Shown here: positions 36,570 to 47,895 of the stretch, in pieces
Position numbering within the stretch: the stretch's first letter is position 1
How the letters are laid out: every line of letters begins with the position of its first letter
DNA from: Acanthochlamys bracteata
Lineage: Eukaryota; Streptophyta; Magnoliopsida; Pandanales; Velloziaceae
Reading direction: 5' to 3'
Length of the DNA: 64,000 nt
Assembly: GCA_019914995.1 (NCBI GenBank)
Contig: CM034141.1
Coordinates: forward strand, 682,001 to 746,000
Made by a program: the position numbers and the translations under genes
Notes under the pieces: generated by a model
Told to the model about the DNA's origin: nothing
Seen by the model: only the letters and a program-made list of their open reading frames with translations
Databases searched by the model: none

Positions 36570-37250
36570 AGATTAGCGGTGTCAATTTAAATTGATAGAA
36601 CGGTTTAGGATTAATTTATTTAATAAATAGATTAAATTTATTAGATTTTAATTTAATTTATAAGTTTATTAATTAAAATTATAAATTATAATTAATATAT
36701 TCAATAATCAGATAAAATTTGAATAAATCTATTTAATTACAATTATTAATTTTTATTTTATATTTATAAATTTGAGTGAGATTATAAAATCAGTTAGAAT
36801 TAATGTGCACAATATTTTTTGTGAAGATATACGATGATAGTCTGTTAAAATATATTCTATAATATTTTTATCAGTTTTTAAATATTCTAAAAAATGTGGT
36901 ATCAGTTAAAATTTTATAATTATAAACATATAGTAACACTTTCGATAATATTATAATTTTTATTTCGAACTATTTTATTAAAACATCAAAATAAACAATT
37001 AATTATAAATATAATATAATTTAATAATTTCTAAATTAGTATATTGATTTTTTTTGTAAAAATTTTATTATATGGTAAAAGAACTATAAAAATAGTTATT
37101 TTTCAGAAGATATCAATTTGGATTTATGGGTTAAATTAAATTGATCTATTTGATAACCGCATTAAATTCATTTAATTTTAATCTTTATACGGTTGTTAAC
37201 TGTAATTTGAATTAAATTAATCGATTAACGTTTGAAATTTAGGATTGGAT
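36570..37250. repeat. AT-rich dispersed repeat, family C
   Basis: Contains aataatcagataaaatttga and ggtttaggattaatttattt. Closely similar strings appear in reverse orientation at about 62660-62760 (complement: taataatcagataaaattca and a gaaccgttt/cctaaatcaattta end). Two copies of a 0.7 kb AT-rich noncoding element are the simplest reading. Ends are not defined. Confidence 0.4.
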
Positions 37251-38309
37251 AATATATTGTCTTTTATATTGATTACTTTTAATTCTAATATATCTTTTGT
37301 AGTGTAGAATTATTAAAATTGATAGAAATATTTAACGAATTTTGGAAAAATTAAAAACAAACTTCGAAAGAAACTAATTGGAACTTGAAATAGAAATTAA
37401 CTTAATCATCAATAATTATAAAAGCTTTAGATTGATTTTTCTGATTGAACAGTTGAACTAGGTATTGGATAGGATATAACGAGTTGAAATTTGTTCATAT
37501 TTTACTTACTTTTACTTCAAACGCTTGGTTAAATTTAGTTTATATTTGGCTTTATTTTCACTACTTTTTATTTAATTTTTAATTCATATTTTTTAAATAA
37601 ATTTTTCTATAATATTTATTAAAATTTATTTAAAAATTTAAAAAATATAGAAAAAATATAACATAATATTTATTATTTATTATTATTATTTAAAAAATAT
37701 AATTTTATGCTTCTCCTGCGGAAGAATATAACATAATTTTTTTGTCTAAGCTTGGAAACTTCTACTACTTCCCCTGACCGTAAAACTGTTCTATTTTCTT
37801 AATTGACGGCCAAGATTGACTCTATGGTCCAAAGATTTTTTAGTGGGACCCACGGTTGTAGTCAGACTCTTTTTTAGATAACGAAATTAAGGTTTGTGTT
37901 ATAAACAAAAATTACTTCGGTTTTAAGGAAAAACCAAATAACAGTGAAACAAAAAGATTCAGCACCGTCGTTTACGAGTCGGCGCCGCAGGAAAAAGTAA
38001 AGTACTGGATTCTTCTAGCAGTAATATTTCTAGATTATTTAATTTAATTTTTTTTATTATCTTCATTAGTTGCTATACAAAAATATCTGCTAGCTTTTCG
38101 TTTCGCATCAAATTCTCAGATCTCGTTTCTGCTTTATCGTTTCACGTTTGGAACAATTTTCTTAGTTTGCAAGTGAAGAAAATGATTAAATAATTAAATT
38201 TTAAATAGAGTTTATTCTTTCTTTTTATTTATTTATTTCTTCACTAATAATTACGAGATTTGGAGTCTATTTTCTTTGATTGGGTTGTAAATGAGTCGCT
38301 AGAAATTCA

Positions 38310-38613
38310 TTAGCCGCATGTTTCAAATATTCGTAACTGAATTTTGTAAAATAAAAAAATAAAAAATAGAGTTTGTTGAAAAATAAAGTGAAAATAAAGT
38401 TCAGTATTTATGTTTCAATAAATTTTGAAAGTTTATTGAAAATAAAAAATATAATTTTATTAAAAATATGCAAATAAAAAAGTTGAAACTGAAATTTAAT
38501 ATGTAAAAATAGAATTCTGAATTTTTTATATAATTGAAATATACGAACTATTAAAAAATTAAAATTTTATAAAAAAAATAAAATTACGAACGATTTAAAA
38601 CACGTCCTTAATA
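38310..38613. repeat. MITE-like element, family B
   Basis: About 300 bases, collinear with 14758-15092 over most of its length. The left end ccgcatgtttcaaat and the complement of the right end, ggacgtgttttaaat, form an imperfect terminal inverted repeat of the family's GGRCRTGTTT type. Confidence 0.6.
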
Positions 38614-38990
38614 ACTGAATTAAGGACTACATAGTTTATTTATTTAGAACAAGATTTTTATTTCAATAAAAAAGCTCAGTCGCCCAAAAAAAATGCAATT
38701 TTAATCGATTCTTTAATTGAAATTAAGTCAATATGTGATTATAAAATTTACCGCCACTAAAAAATAGTTTATGCTTCTTTCTAATATAGTGTTGAGACTT
38801 GGGATTTGGGAATGAATTTAAAGAAGAAAATATTAATTAATTGCGTGGATCCATCTAAGCAACTGCCTTATTTATATTAACTTTTGGGTCCAATGGTCCT
38901 TTGTTGGGCTTAAAGTAATATCGTTTTAGTTCTTGTTTCACATAAAAGCGTTTCCCAACGGTCCCGACGCGCTTTTCATTACCCAGTCGC

Positions 38991-40597
38991 GCTCTTTGTT
39001 CACTAGTTTACTCTTCTTCGAGTTTTCCCAACTGTTCAAACTCCAATCAATGAATTTTTTACACAGAAAATAAATCAGATAATAAATTAAACAACAATTC
39101 GTTGTTTCTCGTTCATTCTCTTCATAAGAAAAAAAAAGAAAAGGTTTCTCAGTCTTTTCCTTTTTCGGTTTTTGAAGAACCGAAGAAGGAAGAAATCTTG
39201 AGAGAGGGAGAAAACACGTCTGTTCAGTGAAGGTGGGCCCCACGGGGAGAGAGAGCTTGAAACCTCCGGACACGCGACGAAGAACCATTCCTTGGTTTGA
39301 TTTTCTTTCTTTCACTTTTTTTTCTAATTCTTTTCTTCGCTTCCAATCCTTCAAACAGCTAGCATCTTTCAATCACCTTCCTCTCCTTCATTCTTCTGCA
39401 TCTTTAGATGTGAATTGGTTAATCAGGTGAATTTAGGTGATTATGTTGCTCTGAAGATTTAAAATTTTTTTTGGGATTTTTGGAAACTTTTTTGGCTTTT
39501 TTTTGGAAGAATTTTGGGTTAGGATTTGTGATTTAAGTGAAATATTCGATGGAATTGGATGATTGAGTGTTTGAAGACTGCCCACAAAAATTTGTTATTT
39601 AGTGGTATTCAGGATTTTGGGGATTTTTTTAAGGAATTTGTTGTTTTGAGGAACTTGAATTACAAAAATTTGTTACTTAGTGTTTCTTTTAGGATTTTGG
39701 GAATTTTCCATGGGTCTGGATGTTCGTATATTGTTTTCTTTCTGGGTCATTTCTTATGGAGATTAACTTAGATTTTTCAGTTTGTATTTTTGAAGGAGTT
39801 TTGCTAGATTTGTGTGTTAAAAATCTTTCATGGAAGGAATATGTTCTAATTTGTTTGAATCAGATCTTTTACGGTTGCTGCAATCTGTTTATGTTTAAAG
39901 AAAACTGTGGTCTTTAAATTTTGTGATCTGTATTCCAGTTTCTTGATTGAAAAACAACAGAAAACACAGTAAGCTTCTTGGTTTTAGATTATTATTATCA
40001 TTATTTTGGTTAAATCTTTGAGGAGCGGACTACTGAGGGCACACATCATTTCTTTAGTTCTTTTTATCTCCTTTCTTCTAACTGAAGTTTTGTTTTTATC
40101 TATTTTGAACTTTTTGGATTTTCGGGTGTTTTCAAGTTTGTTATTGACTTTTGGCTTTTCTTTTCCTTTTTCTTTGTTTTCCTCTTACATATGCAGTCCA
40201 TTCTTCCAAAAGATTATTTTGATGTGGTTGGTGGAACTTGGAATTGCTTAGTTGTTGGTCTTGTTATTCTTTAGCTTAGGCGTCTATGTATGATGTTCTT
40301 CTTATTCCTGAATTTGAATCCTTTTTGTTTTCACATCTAATTCAAATGTTTTTTTTTCTACTTTTAAATTTCAAGATGCTGCAATGGTTTTTGAGATTCC
40401 TATCTCTCAATTTTCATTTTGTTTTTCATATTTTATATTTTATGCTCTTGATTTAGGATTATGGTGTACATTCATAAAAGCTAATGCATGCTATATATAT
40501 ATATATATATATATCTCAGGACACTGCTTTTTCAAGTGCAAAATAAATCTGGATCTGATACCTGTTGGAGTCTTCCTTCGAAAATTGTTGCTCCTAA
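38991..40597 (+). promoter_or_regulatory. Probable FAB1 leader with 5' untranslated intron
   Basis: A CT-rich leader-like stretch (39100-39420) ends in a good donor (aatcag then gtgaat, GT at 39427). A T-rich intron-like region follows up to an acceptor at 40519 (atatctcag), just after a (TA)n tract. About 78 bases then lead to the ATG at 40598. The many short open frames here have no family resemblance. A 1.1 kb leader intron is inferred from splice signals and base composition only. Confidence 0.45.
40492..40514. repeat. (TA)n microsatellite
   Basis: About ten TA units directly precede the probable leader-intron acceptor at 40519. Length variation here could alter the distance from branch point to acceptor (inference). 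Confidence 0.8.
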
Positions 40598-43500
40598 ATG
40601 AGTAGAATGTGCCATTGTGGTTTGGAGCTGTCAAATCCGTGTAGTTGTCAGATGATGGACACATCATCTCCCGGCTCTGTTGAATACTGGACTTGCAATG
40701 GTGATTCCTTCAAGGAGTCTGAGAAGCAAGCTTCTTCAGGTAACAGTAGCTGCTATTCCAGCTGTGGTAATTCCCTCACTCATGCATGCAACATTTTCTA
40801 CTTTTACTTGTTTGAAGCATCTCAGTTTTATCTATTGTTGTCATTTTCTCAGGTAATATTGGTGATGTATTTAACTCTAACATGAGGTATGTGCTACATT
40901 TGACACTACTGAGCTTGAGCTTGATTTTGTTCTTTGACTTGTTCTGACCTTTTTGAGTTCTGTATGGGCAGGGAAGAAGGATTGGAAGCACTGGATACGG
41001 GCCAAGAGGGTAATTTGAGTAAGAAAATTGACATTCAGGCATCCAGCATGATGAACCGAGTAAATGGAGCAGATATGCCCATGGCAACAGAAAGAAATGA
41101 AGTGCCAAATGCTATAATCATTGAAGGTGAAGATGAAAGTAGGAGTGGCAATGTTGAGTCATCTGATAGTATGCAAGGGGATTCTCAATCTGCCAAAGCT
41201 GCTTATGATTCAGATGGAGCAGAGAGTGCCATCATTAGCAACAATTCATCATTTGTGCCTAAAGGTGAAGTTGATTTGTTCATTTGGATGCCGCCAGAGC
41301 CCGAGGACATGAAAGATGAGATGGACAGCATTGCTAATTGGGATGATGATGACGATTGTAGTGATGGGACAAAATGGGGTCAGCCTGCTTCTTTAAGCAG
41401 CTTTGATGAAGAACAAGATAATATTCACAGGCACAAAGAAGAGCGGCAAAAGGCTATGATGGATGCAATGAATGGGCAGTTTAAGATCCTTGTAAGTCGC
41501 TTTTTATCTTCAGAAGGTCTTGGCTTTCATGATTCTGATGACACAGAGAGCTGGCTTGATATTGTGGCCTCATTGTCCTGGGAAGCTGCGTCACTCATCA
41601 AGCCTGATGCTGAGGGCAGAGCCATGGATCCAAGTAGCTATGTGAAAGTTAAATGCATTGGAACTGGTGCTCGTAGCCAAAGGTAGCTTTAGAAATACCG
41701 TGATTCTAGTTTTTTATGTTATTATTTCAAAAATATGATATGCAAAAACCTCTCACCTCTCACTATGTTTGAAATTTTCTTCACAGTCAAGTGATCAATG
41801 GATTAGTTTTCAAGAAGAGTACTGCCCACAAGCACATGCCTACAAGATTTTACCATCCAAAATTGTTACTCCTAAAGGGTGCTCTTGGAAATTCGGCATC
41901 AAGCCTGTCCTCATTTGCTTCTATGGAACAGGTAAAACATAAAGAAACAAAAATATTATAGATACTTGGTCTTGTCCAAAGGATGCTAAGTTCATGTTTC
42001 TTGTTTTCCTTAGGAAAACGACTATTTAAAGACCATCATTGAGATGATCGATACTTGTCATCCAAACGTGGTGCTTGTGGAGAAGACTGTTTCACGGGAC
42101 ATACAGGAATCTCTTTTACCAAAGGGAATAACTCTGGTGTTTGATATGAAGCTTCACAGGCTAGAAAGAATTGCTCGATGCACGGGGTCACAAATCATCT
42201 CCTCAGATGGTGGTTTTAAGATGCCAAAGCTAAAGCAATGTGATTATTTTCACGTTGAAAAGGTTGCAGAAGAACATAACATTTTTGGGGAAAGTGCAAA
42301 GAAGCCCTCCAAAACTCTAATGTTTCTGGAGGGTTGTCCTAAACCTCTGGGCTGTACTGTAAGTAAAGATTTGTCTTATTGAGTGTCTAGTAATATTTCC
42401 TTCCTTTTGGTCTACGTTTTCACTTCTAGAAGGCATGCTAGCAACCTGAATGTTGATTACTAAAGAGAAGCGTGTTATACTTATAACATGCTTTACTATT
42501 CTCAAATTAATAATAGCTTATCTACTATCTTTTGTGGCAAATGCATTTTACATAAAAATATCGCTTCTGTTGATTATTGAAAATTGACCTAGCCTTCTGG
42601 ATTCAGTTCAATATTGAATATTATGTTTCTTTTATCACATACAATAGTTACAGTTTGGTCATAACAGAGTTTGTAGTGGGAGCTTTATGGTGCAACACAT
42701 GAGCTGATGTACTAACAGTTACTGCATACGTTTGCATATTCATAATAATGTAATAGGAGTTCTATTGTCAAGATTGCATCAATTTGTAGCATCTATCTGG
42801 CTGTTGTTTCTGAACACAGTATCTCTCTTCTATTGTGCAGATTCTGTTGAAAGGTGCTAATAGCAATGAACTGAAGAAGGTAAAGCGGGTGGTCCACTAC
42901 ACTGTCTTTGCAGCATATCATTTAATCCTAGAAACTTCATTTTTTGCTGATCAGAGGTCATTTTTCTCTGACGTTCACACTGCGAGGGAAGATAAAGGTG
43001 GTTCTTTGGTTGAAACATTGACTTCTGTAGATGATGGAACTTTTGGCTATGCTCCTAAATCAGAAAATGTATTGATTTCAGATGCATTGAAAGATGTTGG
43101 AGATTTCGAATCTCATCATCTAAAATCAACTCAACCATCTGAACCTTGTTTTGTTAAACCTTCTGAACCTACTCTGGCAAACGGGTATTTTCCCGGATCG
43201 TCAGTACTGCCGAGTCACTTCCTGTCTTCAATGTCAGCTTCTTCAAGAAATTTTATGGGAGATCATTTCCCTTATAGTCCTCAGTCCATCTCTTCATATA
43301 TCAACTTTGAACACAAAGGCGTTAATACTTGGAATAAGGGTGATCTGCCAATCTCCCCTTCCAATGGAACACCTGCTGATGCTGTCGACGAAAATATAAA
43401 AGCAAATGGGAAAATTTCGGATCAGACCAGAAGTAATGGTGAAATGACTGGACTTGATCGAAACCCATCTGAGTTGGTAGAAAATGGCCATAGTGATGAA

Positions 43501-44605
43501 ATGAAGGTGGCGGACAAAGATGATATTCATAGCGTCTTAGATCCTCAAACTATATTGATTCTATTATCGAGTCAGTGCATAAGCAAAGGAGTTGTTTGTG
43601 AGCAAAGTCACCTTTCCCGTATAAAGTACTATGGCGACTTTGATTTGTCTCTTGGACGGTATTTGCAAGATACCTTACTTAACAAGGTTGGTATGCTGGA
43701 TTAGGTAGAATTAGGTAATATTTTTTTGAATCAAATTGACACTGGTGGAAATTGTACCTTGCGCAGAAGCACCATTGCAACTCATGCGGAGAACCACCAG
43801 AGGCTCACATCTATAATTTTACTCATAAAAATGGTAGTCTTACTGTCGTGATAAGGCAGCTACCTGAAGGGTCGCGTTTGCCTGGAGAAGCCGAGGGAAA
43901 AATTTGGATGTGGACTCGTTGTTTAAAATGTGCTGAGGATAAGGGGTTTGCAAGATCCACAAGGAGGGTTGTGATGTCTACAGCAGCACGCAGTCTCTCT
44001 TTTGGAAAGTTCTTGGAGCTCAGCTTTTCGAGTAATGTTGCAGCTAGTAAGCTTTCAAAATGTGGACATCTGCTCCATAGGGACTGCCTTCGTTTCTTTG
44101 GGTATGTTTACTTGCCGGAATTTATTAGCCAGAGCTTTGAGTTTAAATTTTTTATTAACCAACTCTTTTATTGTATTCATAATCAGTAAATATTTCTATA
44201 TTATGTTATTGCAAGCAAGCATAAATATTTTCACCTCTTTTGCTGCCAATTCTGTTTGAGGCGTTCATCCCGGCATAGTTTAATTTAAAGTGCACATTTT
44301 ATTTTGCCATTGCTCTCTGTCTCTCTACCACCACAACCCCCCTATACATGAGGGGACTTTAACCGTTATGCATACTCCAGCGGATTCTATGGTCGTTTGT
44401 GATATAGAGACCTCCAAATTCAATCTCTACCATTGAATATGAAAAACTATGAGTCATTAACATGTTGATAAAATTTTATCTCAATTGGATTACGAATCGA
44501 CCTCCATCCGACACTTAATCAAGATGACACAAATAGTAAAATTTGACAATATATGTGTGTGTGTATATATATATGTATATATATATCAAAATAGTGCCCC
44601 TGTCC

Positions 44606-44643
<38 letters not shown>

Positions 44644-47446
44644 GTCTGTATTTGTTCATAAAGATCTCTAATTATTTTCTTTACTCATACAGGTTAGGCT
44701 ACAAGGCTGCAATGTTTAGATACTCACCGCTGCAAATATATGCCGCCTGCAAGCCACCACCAGTATTGGAGTTCCGCAATCCCATTGAACAGGAGTGGCT
44801 TAAGACAGAAGCTAGAGAGGTTTGTAGCTTGCGCAGTTTAGCACATATTTGTCTCGTTATAATTGTGGCCTGACCTTCTATCTTTCTCATATAAGGTTTG
44901 CGCAAATGCAAACAACTTCTTCTTGGAGGTTGCAAATAAACTGAAGAAATTGAAACCCAACGCTGGCTCTCTTTCCAAGAAACTTCTCAAAATTTTGGGT
45001 TCTATTAAGAGCCTCAATGAAATCGAGGAGATGTTGAAGCATGAAAAGGCCGACTTTGAGGTTAATCTTGCTCTAGCTTGTCTTACAGTTAGTAAAGATT
45101 TTCCTGTGTTTTGAAAACATGTCCTCGTACATATCAGCAACTTTCTTCTGCCTGTAGGTCTCTGTCCAGAAAGCAATAAATCATATTGGACCAATGGGGA
45201 AGAGCATTTATGATTTTCTTGACCTCAATTGGGTTAGCCAAGAGCTTCTTCTTGAGCTCTTTGTATGGGATCGCCGTCTTCATTTCCTTCATTCATATAC
45301 AGAAACGTTGGATGTTTGTGATGATTCAAACAGTCTGGATCCAGTTCCTGTTGGGGAATCAAGCTATTGCCTAGAAAATCACCAAGATCACAGCTCAGAA
45401 ACAATGGAGGATAGGTCAGTTTTGACCTCGGACATATTTTCTAGGTCATCCAGTTCCTCTGAAAACTCCGAGGTATCAGATATAAGCTGTTCATCAGACA
45501 ACCCTGTTACAGTCAAAGAGGAGAATTCAGAATCTGTCGATGCTCTAGGTACAAATAGTGAGAATGAATCTGATGTCAATTCTAATCTGATGCATTTGGA
45601 CTACTCTGTTCCGGTTGTTCGAGAGCCTAGTGTGACTATTGATTATTTGCCCACATTAGAGCTTGTGGTGGACGATGCAGTCAGCAATGATAGTATACCT
45701 ACGTCTCCAGTGGTGAATGACAAAAACGTAAATGTAAATGGGTTACAAGGGTGGTCCAAGAGTGATGATTCTGAAGGATGGATATGGACACCATTTACTG
45801 AACTAAAGAGGGCGTATAGAAAGGACCTTAATGGTGGCTACTTGCACAAGTTTGGATTTGTACATTCCTATAAGCCATCATACCTCTCCCCTATAACCCA
45901 AACGACATCACAACAAAGACACTCCTTACATTTCCCAGTTGGTTCAGGTGGCATTATAATGTCTGTCTGCGAGGATGAAGTATCGAGCATTATTGCGTGT
46001 GCCTTAGCAATGTCTGAATCTCATTCTGGTCTTTTAGAAGGTATAGATGTGAAGGAAGCTGAGATAGGGAGAGGAGATACTGACAGAACTTTCGAGAAGT
46101 CATATAGCATCTCTGCTGAGAGTTCGATGGCTTCATCCTTTTGGTCATCAAACGGTTCTTCCGATTCTGAAGGATTGCATTCATCTCAAAGTCTGCCTTC
46201 CTTTTTGTCTGATGAACTAACCTATTCAGGATATTATGATGGGTCGCTTTTAATGGACCGCCTAGTTGCTTCAGATAGTTTGCATCCTGAAGTCAATGTA
46301 GGGGTTTCAAAGGTAGCAGGAAAGAGCAAGTATTCGGTGGTTTTCATATATGCGAAAGAGTTCTATGATCTTAGAAAGAGGTGCTACCCCTCCGAAGTTG
46401 CTTACATATCTTCATTAAGCCATTGTAAGAAGTGGGACGCTCAAGGTGGAAAGAGCAAAGCATTCTTTGCAAAGTCCATGGATGGTAGATTCATCATCAA
46501 ACAAATCAAGAGGGCTGAGGTCGATTCTTTTTTAAGATTTGCACCTGATTATTTTAAGCATGTTACTACATCTATTGTCTCGGGGAGCCAAACATGCCTT
46601 GCTAAAATCCTTGGGATCTATCAGGTAAAGCTGCTGGAAGTTGGCCAATCTTTACATTGCTTCACTTGAGAACATACTGAATTTCATTTTGAGCTGCTTG
46701 CTTCTGAACGCAGGTTAAAAAATACAATGGTGGCAAAGAAGTTAGGATGGATCTGATGGTGATGGAAAATCTTCTCTATGGACACAATATATCTCGCACA
46801 TATGATCTCAAAGGGGCTGTCTTTTCTCGATATGTACCCGACGTGGACGATCCTAACAGAGTTCGTCTAGATGAGAACTTTGTTGAGGACATGCGTGTTT
46901 CCCCCATATACATTGGAGGGAGAGCTAAACATCTTTTGCAGAGGGCTATCTGGAACGACACAGCCTTTCTTACAGTAAGTTCCATAAACGATTTACTACA
47001 TTATTATTGGCCGATCTAGCTTGAGTACAAAATTTTTCTTAATTCTGATTCTTGATTCCATAAACGATTTACTAATTTAAACTTTTCTGGTGTTTTAGTC
47101 AATCAATGTAGTCGATTACTCTTTGCTTGTTGGGGTTGATAAAGAGCGGCATGAGCTTGTTTTTGGGATCATTGATTACTTGAGGCAATATACTTGGGAC
47201 AAACAGCTGGAGACGTGGGTCAAGTCTTCCCTAGTTGTTCCGAAGAATGAACTACCGACAATTATCTCCCCAAATGAGTACAAGAAAAGGTTCAGGAAAT
47301 TCATGACAAAATATTTCTTGATGGTTCCAGATAGTTGGAGTTCCGAGCAATGTAATGCTTCTTCCAAATTTTGTGATGGCGGCATCAACAGTAATTCATC
47401 CAATCAACAGAATGAACACCTGCCGGAGTTGTCAAGTCGGGCATAA
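40598..47446 (+). CDS. FAB1: 1-phosphatidylinositol-3-phosphate 5-kinase, FYVE-less FAB1C/D class
   Basis: Lipid kinase making PI(3,5)P2 from PI3P on endosomes and vacuole. Twelve exons: 40598-40766, 40853-40886, 40972-41682, 41787-41931, 42014-42358, 42841-43686, 43767-44101, 44693-44819, 44896-45060, 45158-46624, 46714-46974, 47099-47446. Together they give 1650 residues with an open frame. The N-terminus (MSRMCHCGLELSNPCSCQM) is Cys-rich but has no FYVE finger. IWMPPEPED near 220 is an acidic motif. A Cpn60/TCP1-like domain spans about 300-530 (ARCTGSQIISSDGG), followed by a Cys/His-rich region (NSCGEPPEAH and later). The C-terminal PIP kinase fold is about 1345-1625, with YDLKGAVFSR at 1478 and VVDYSLLVG at 1540. 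The Cys-rich start recalls FAB1D more than FAB1C, but this is not settled. ATG 40607 is an alternative start. Confidence 0.92.
44553..44642. repeat. Compound GT/TA/CT microsatellite in a FAB1 intron
   Basis: Runs of TG, TA, CT (about twelve units at 44606-44630) and TA again lie in the intron between exons 7 and 8 of FAB1, ending about 50 bases before the exon 8 acceptor. Confidence 0.85.
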
Positions 47447-47895
47447 TAGTATTCATGTCTGCATATGAGCCCTTTATTTTTTGTCGAAGGCATATAGCGT
47501 CTTGAAAAAAATCATTCTTTTTGTCATGATTTTTTTGGGTTCTGAGGGCTGTATATAGTTTTCTACATGTGAGGTCCTCCCGAAATTCGCAAATTTTTGG
47601 CAAATTTCTGGGGCGAGCGGTCCGGATGTAAGTCTCACTTACAATGTATTTTGTCCAAACTCTATTGACATTGTAAAGTATGGAAAATCACAAATTTTCA
47701 GTGAAGTGAAAATTCAGATATATATTTCTTTTCTGGTGAATGAAGGCTCTGAAAGCAGATGACTGAATTGTTTGACATTGAGAAAATACTCTGAGAATAT
47801 CTGCTAGTGATGTGCAGAAATATCAGTTTCCATCTTCTGGTGTGGAAATTTTGTTCTTCCAAGAAACTTATCAGACATCACACTGTTACGTAGTG

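Larger units (their letters stand above)
33669..38990. other. Long AT-rich intergenic spacer with dispersed repeats
   Basis: No credible gene on either strand across 5.3 kb. It contains patellin 3' sequence, a perfect foldback (34167-34305), family A pieces (35080-35262; inverted at 35866-36015; a weak one near 37500-37720), a longer AT-rich repeat related to 62040-62760 (about 36570-37250) and a family B element (38310-38613). Short open frames such as 35707-35910 lie in AT-biased sequence and have no family resemblance. Confidence 0.6.

Noticed and set aside
38938-39372. 144-residue minus-strand frame upstream of FAB1
   Set aside because: It lies in the CT-rich presumed FAB1 leader and translates to Lys/Glu/Arg low complexity; no recognisable domain.
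40598-40720. FYVE zinc finger at the FAB1 N-terminus
   Set aside because: Several Cys are present, but the spacing and the basic RRHHCR-type motif are missing.
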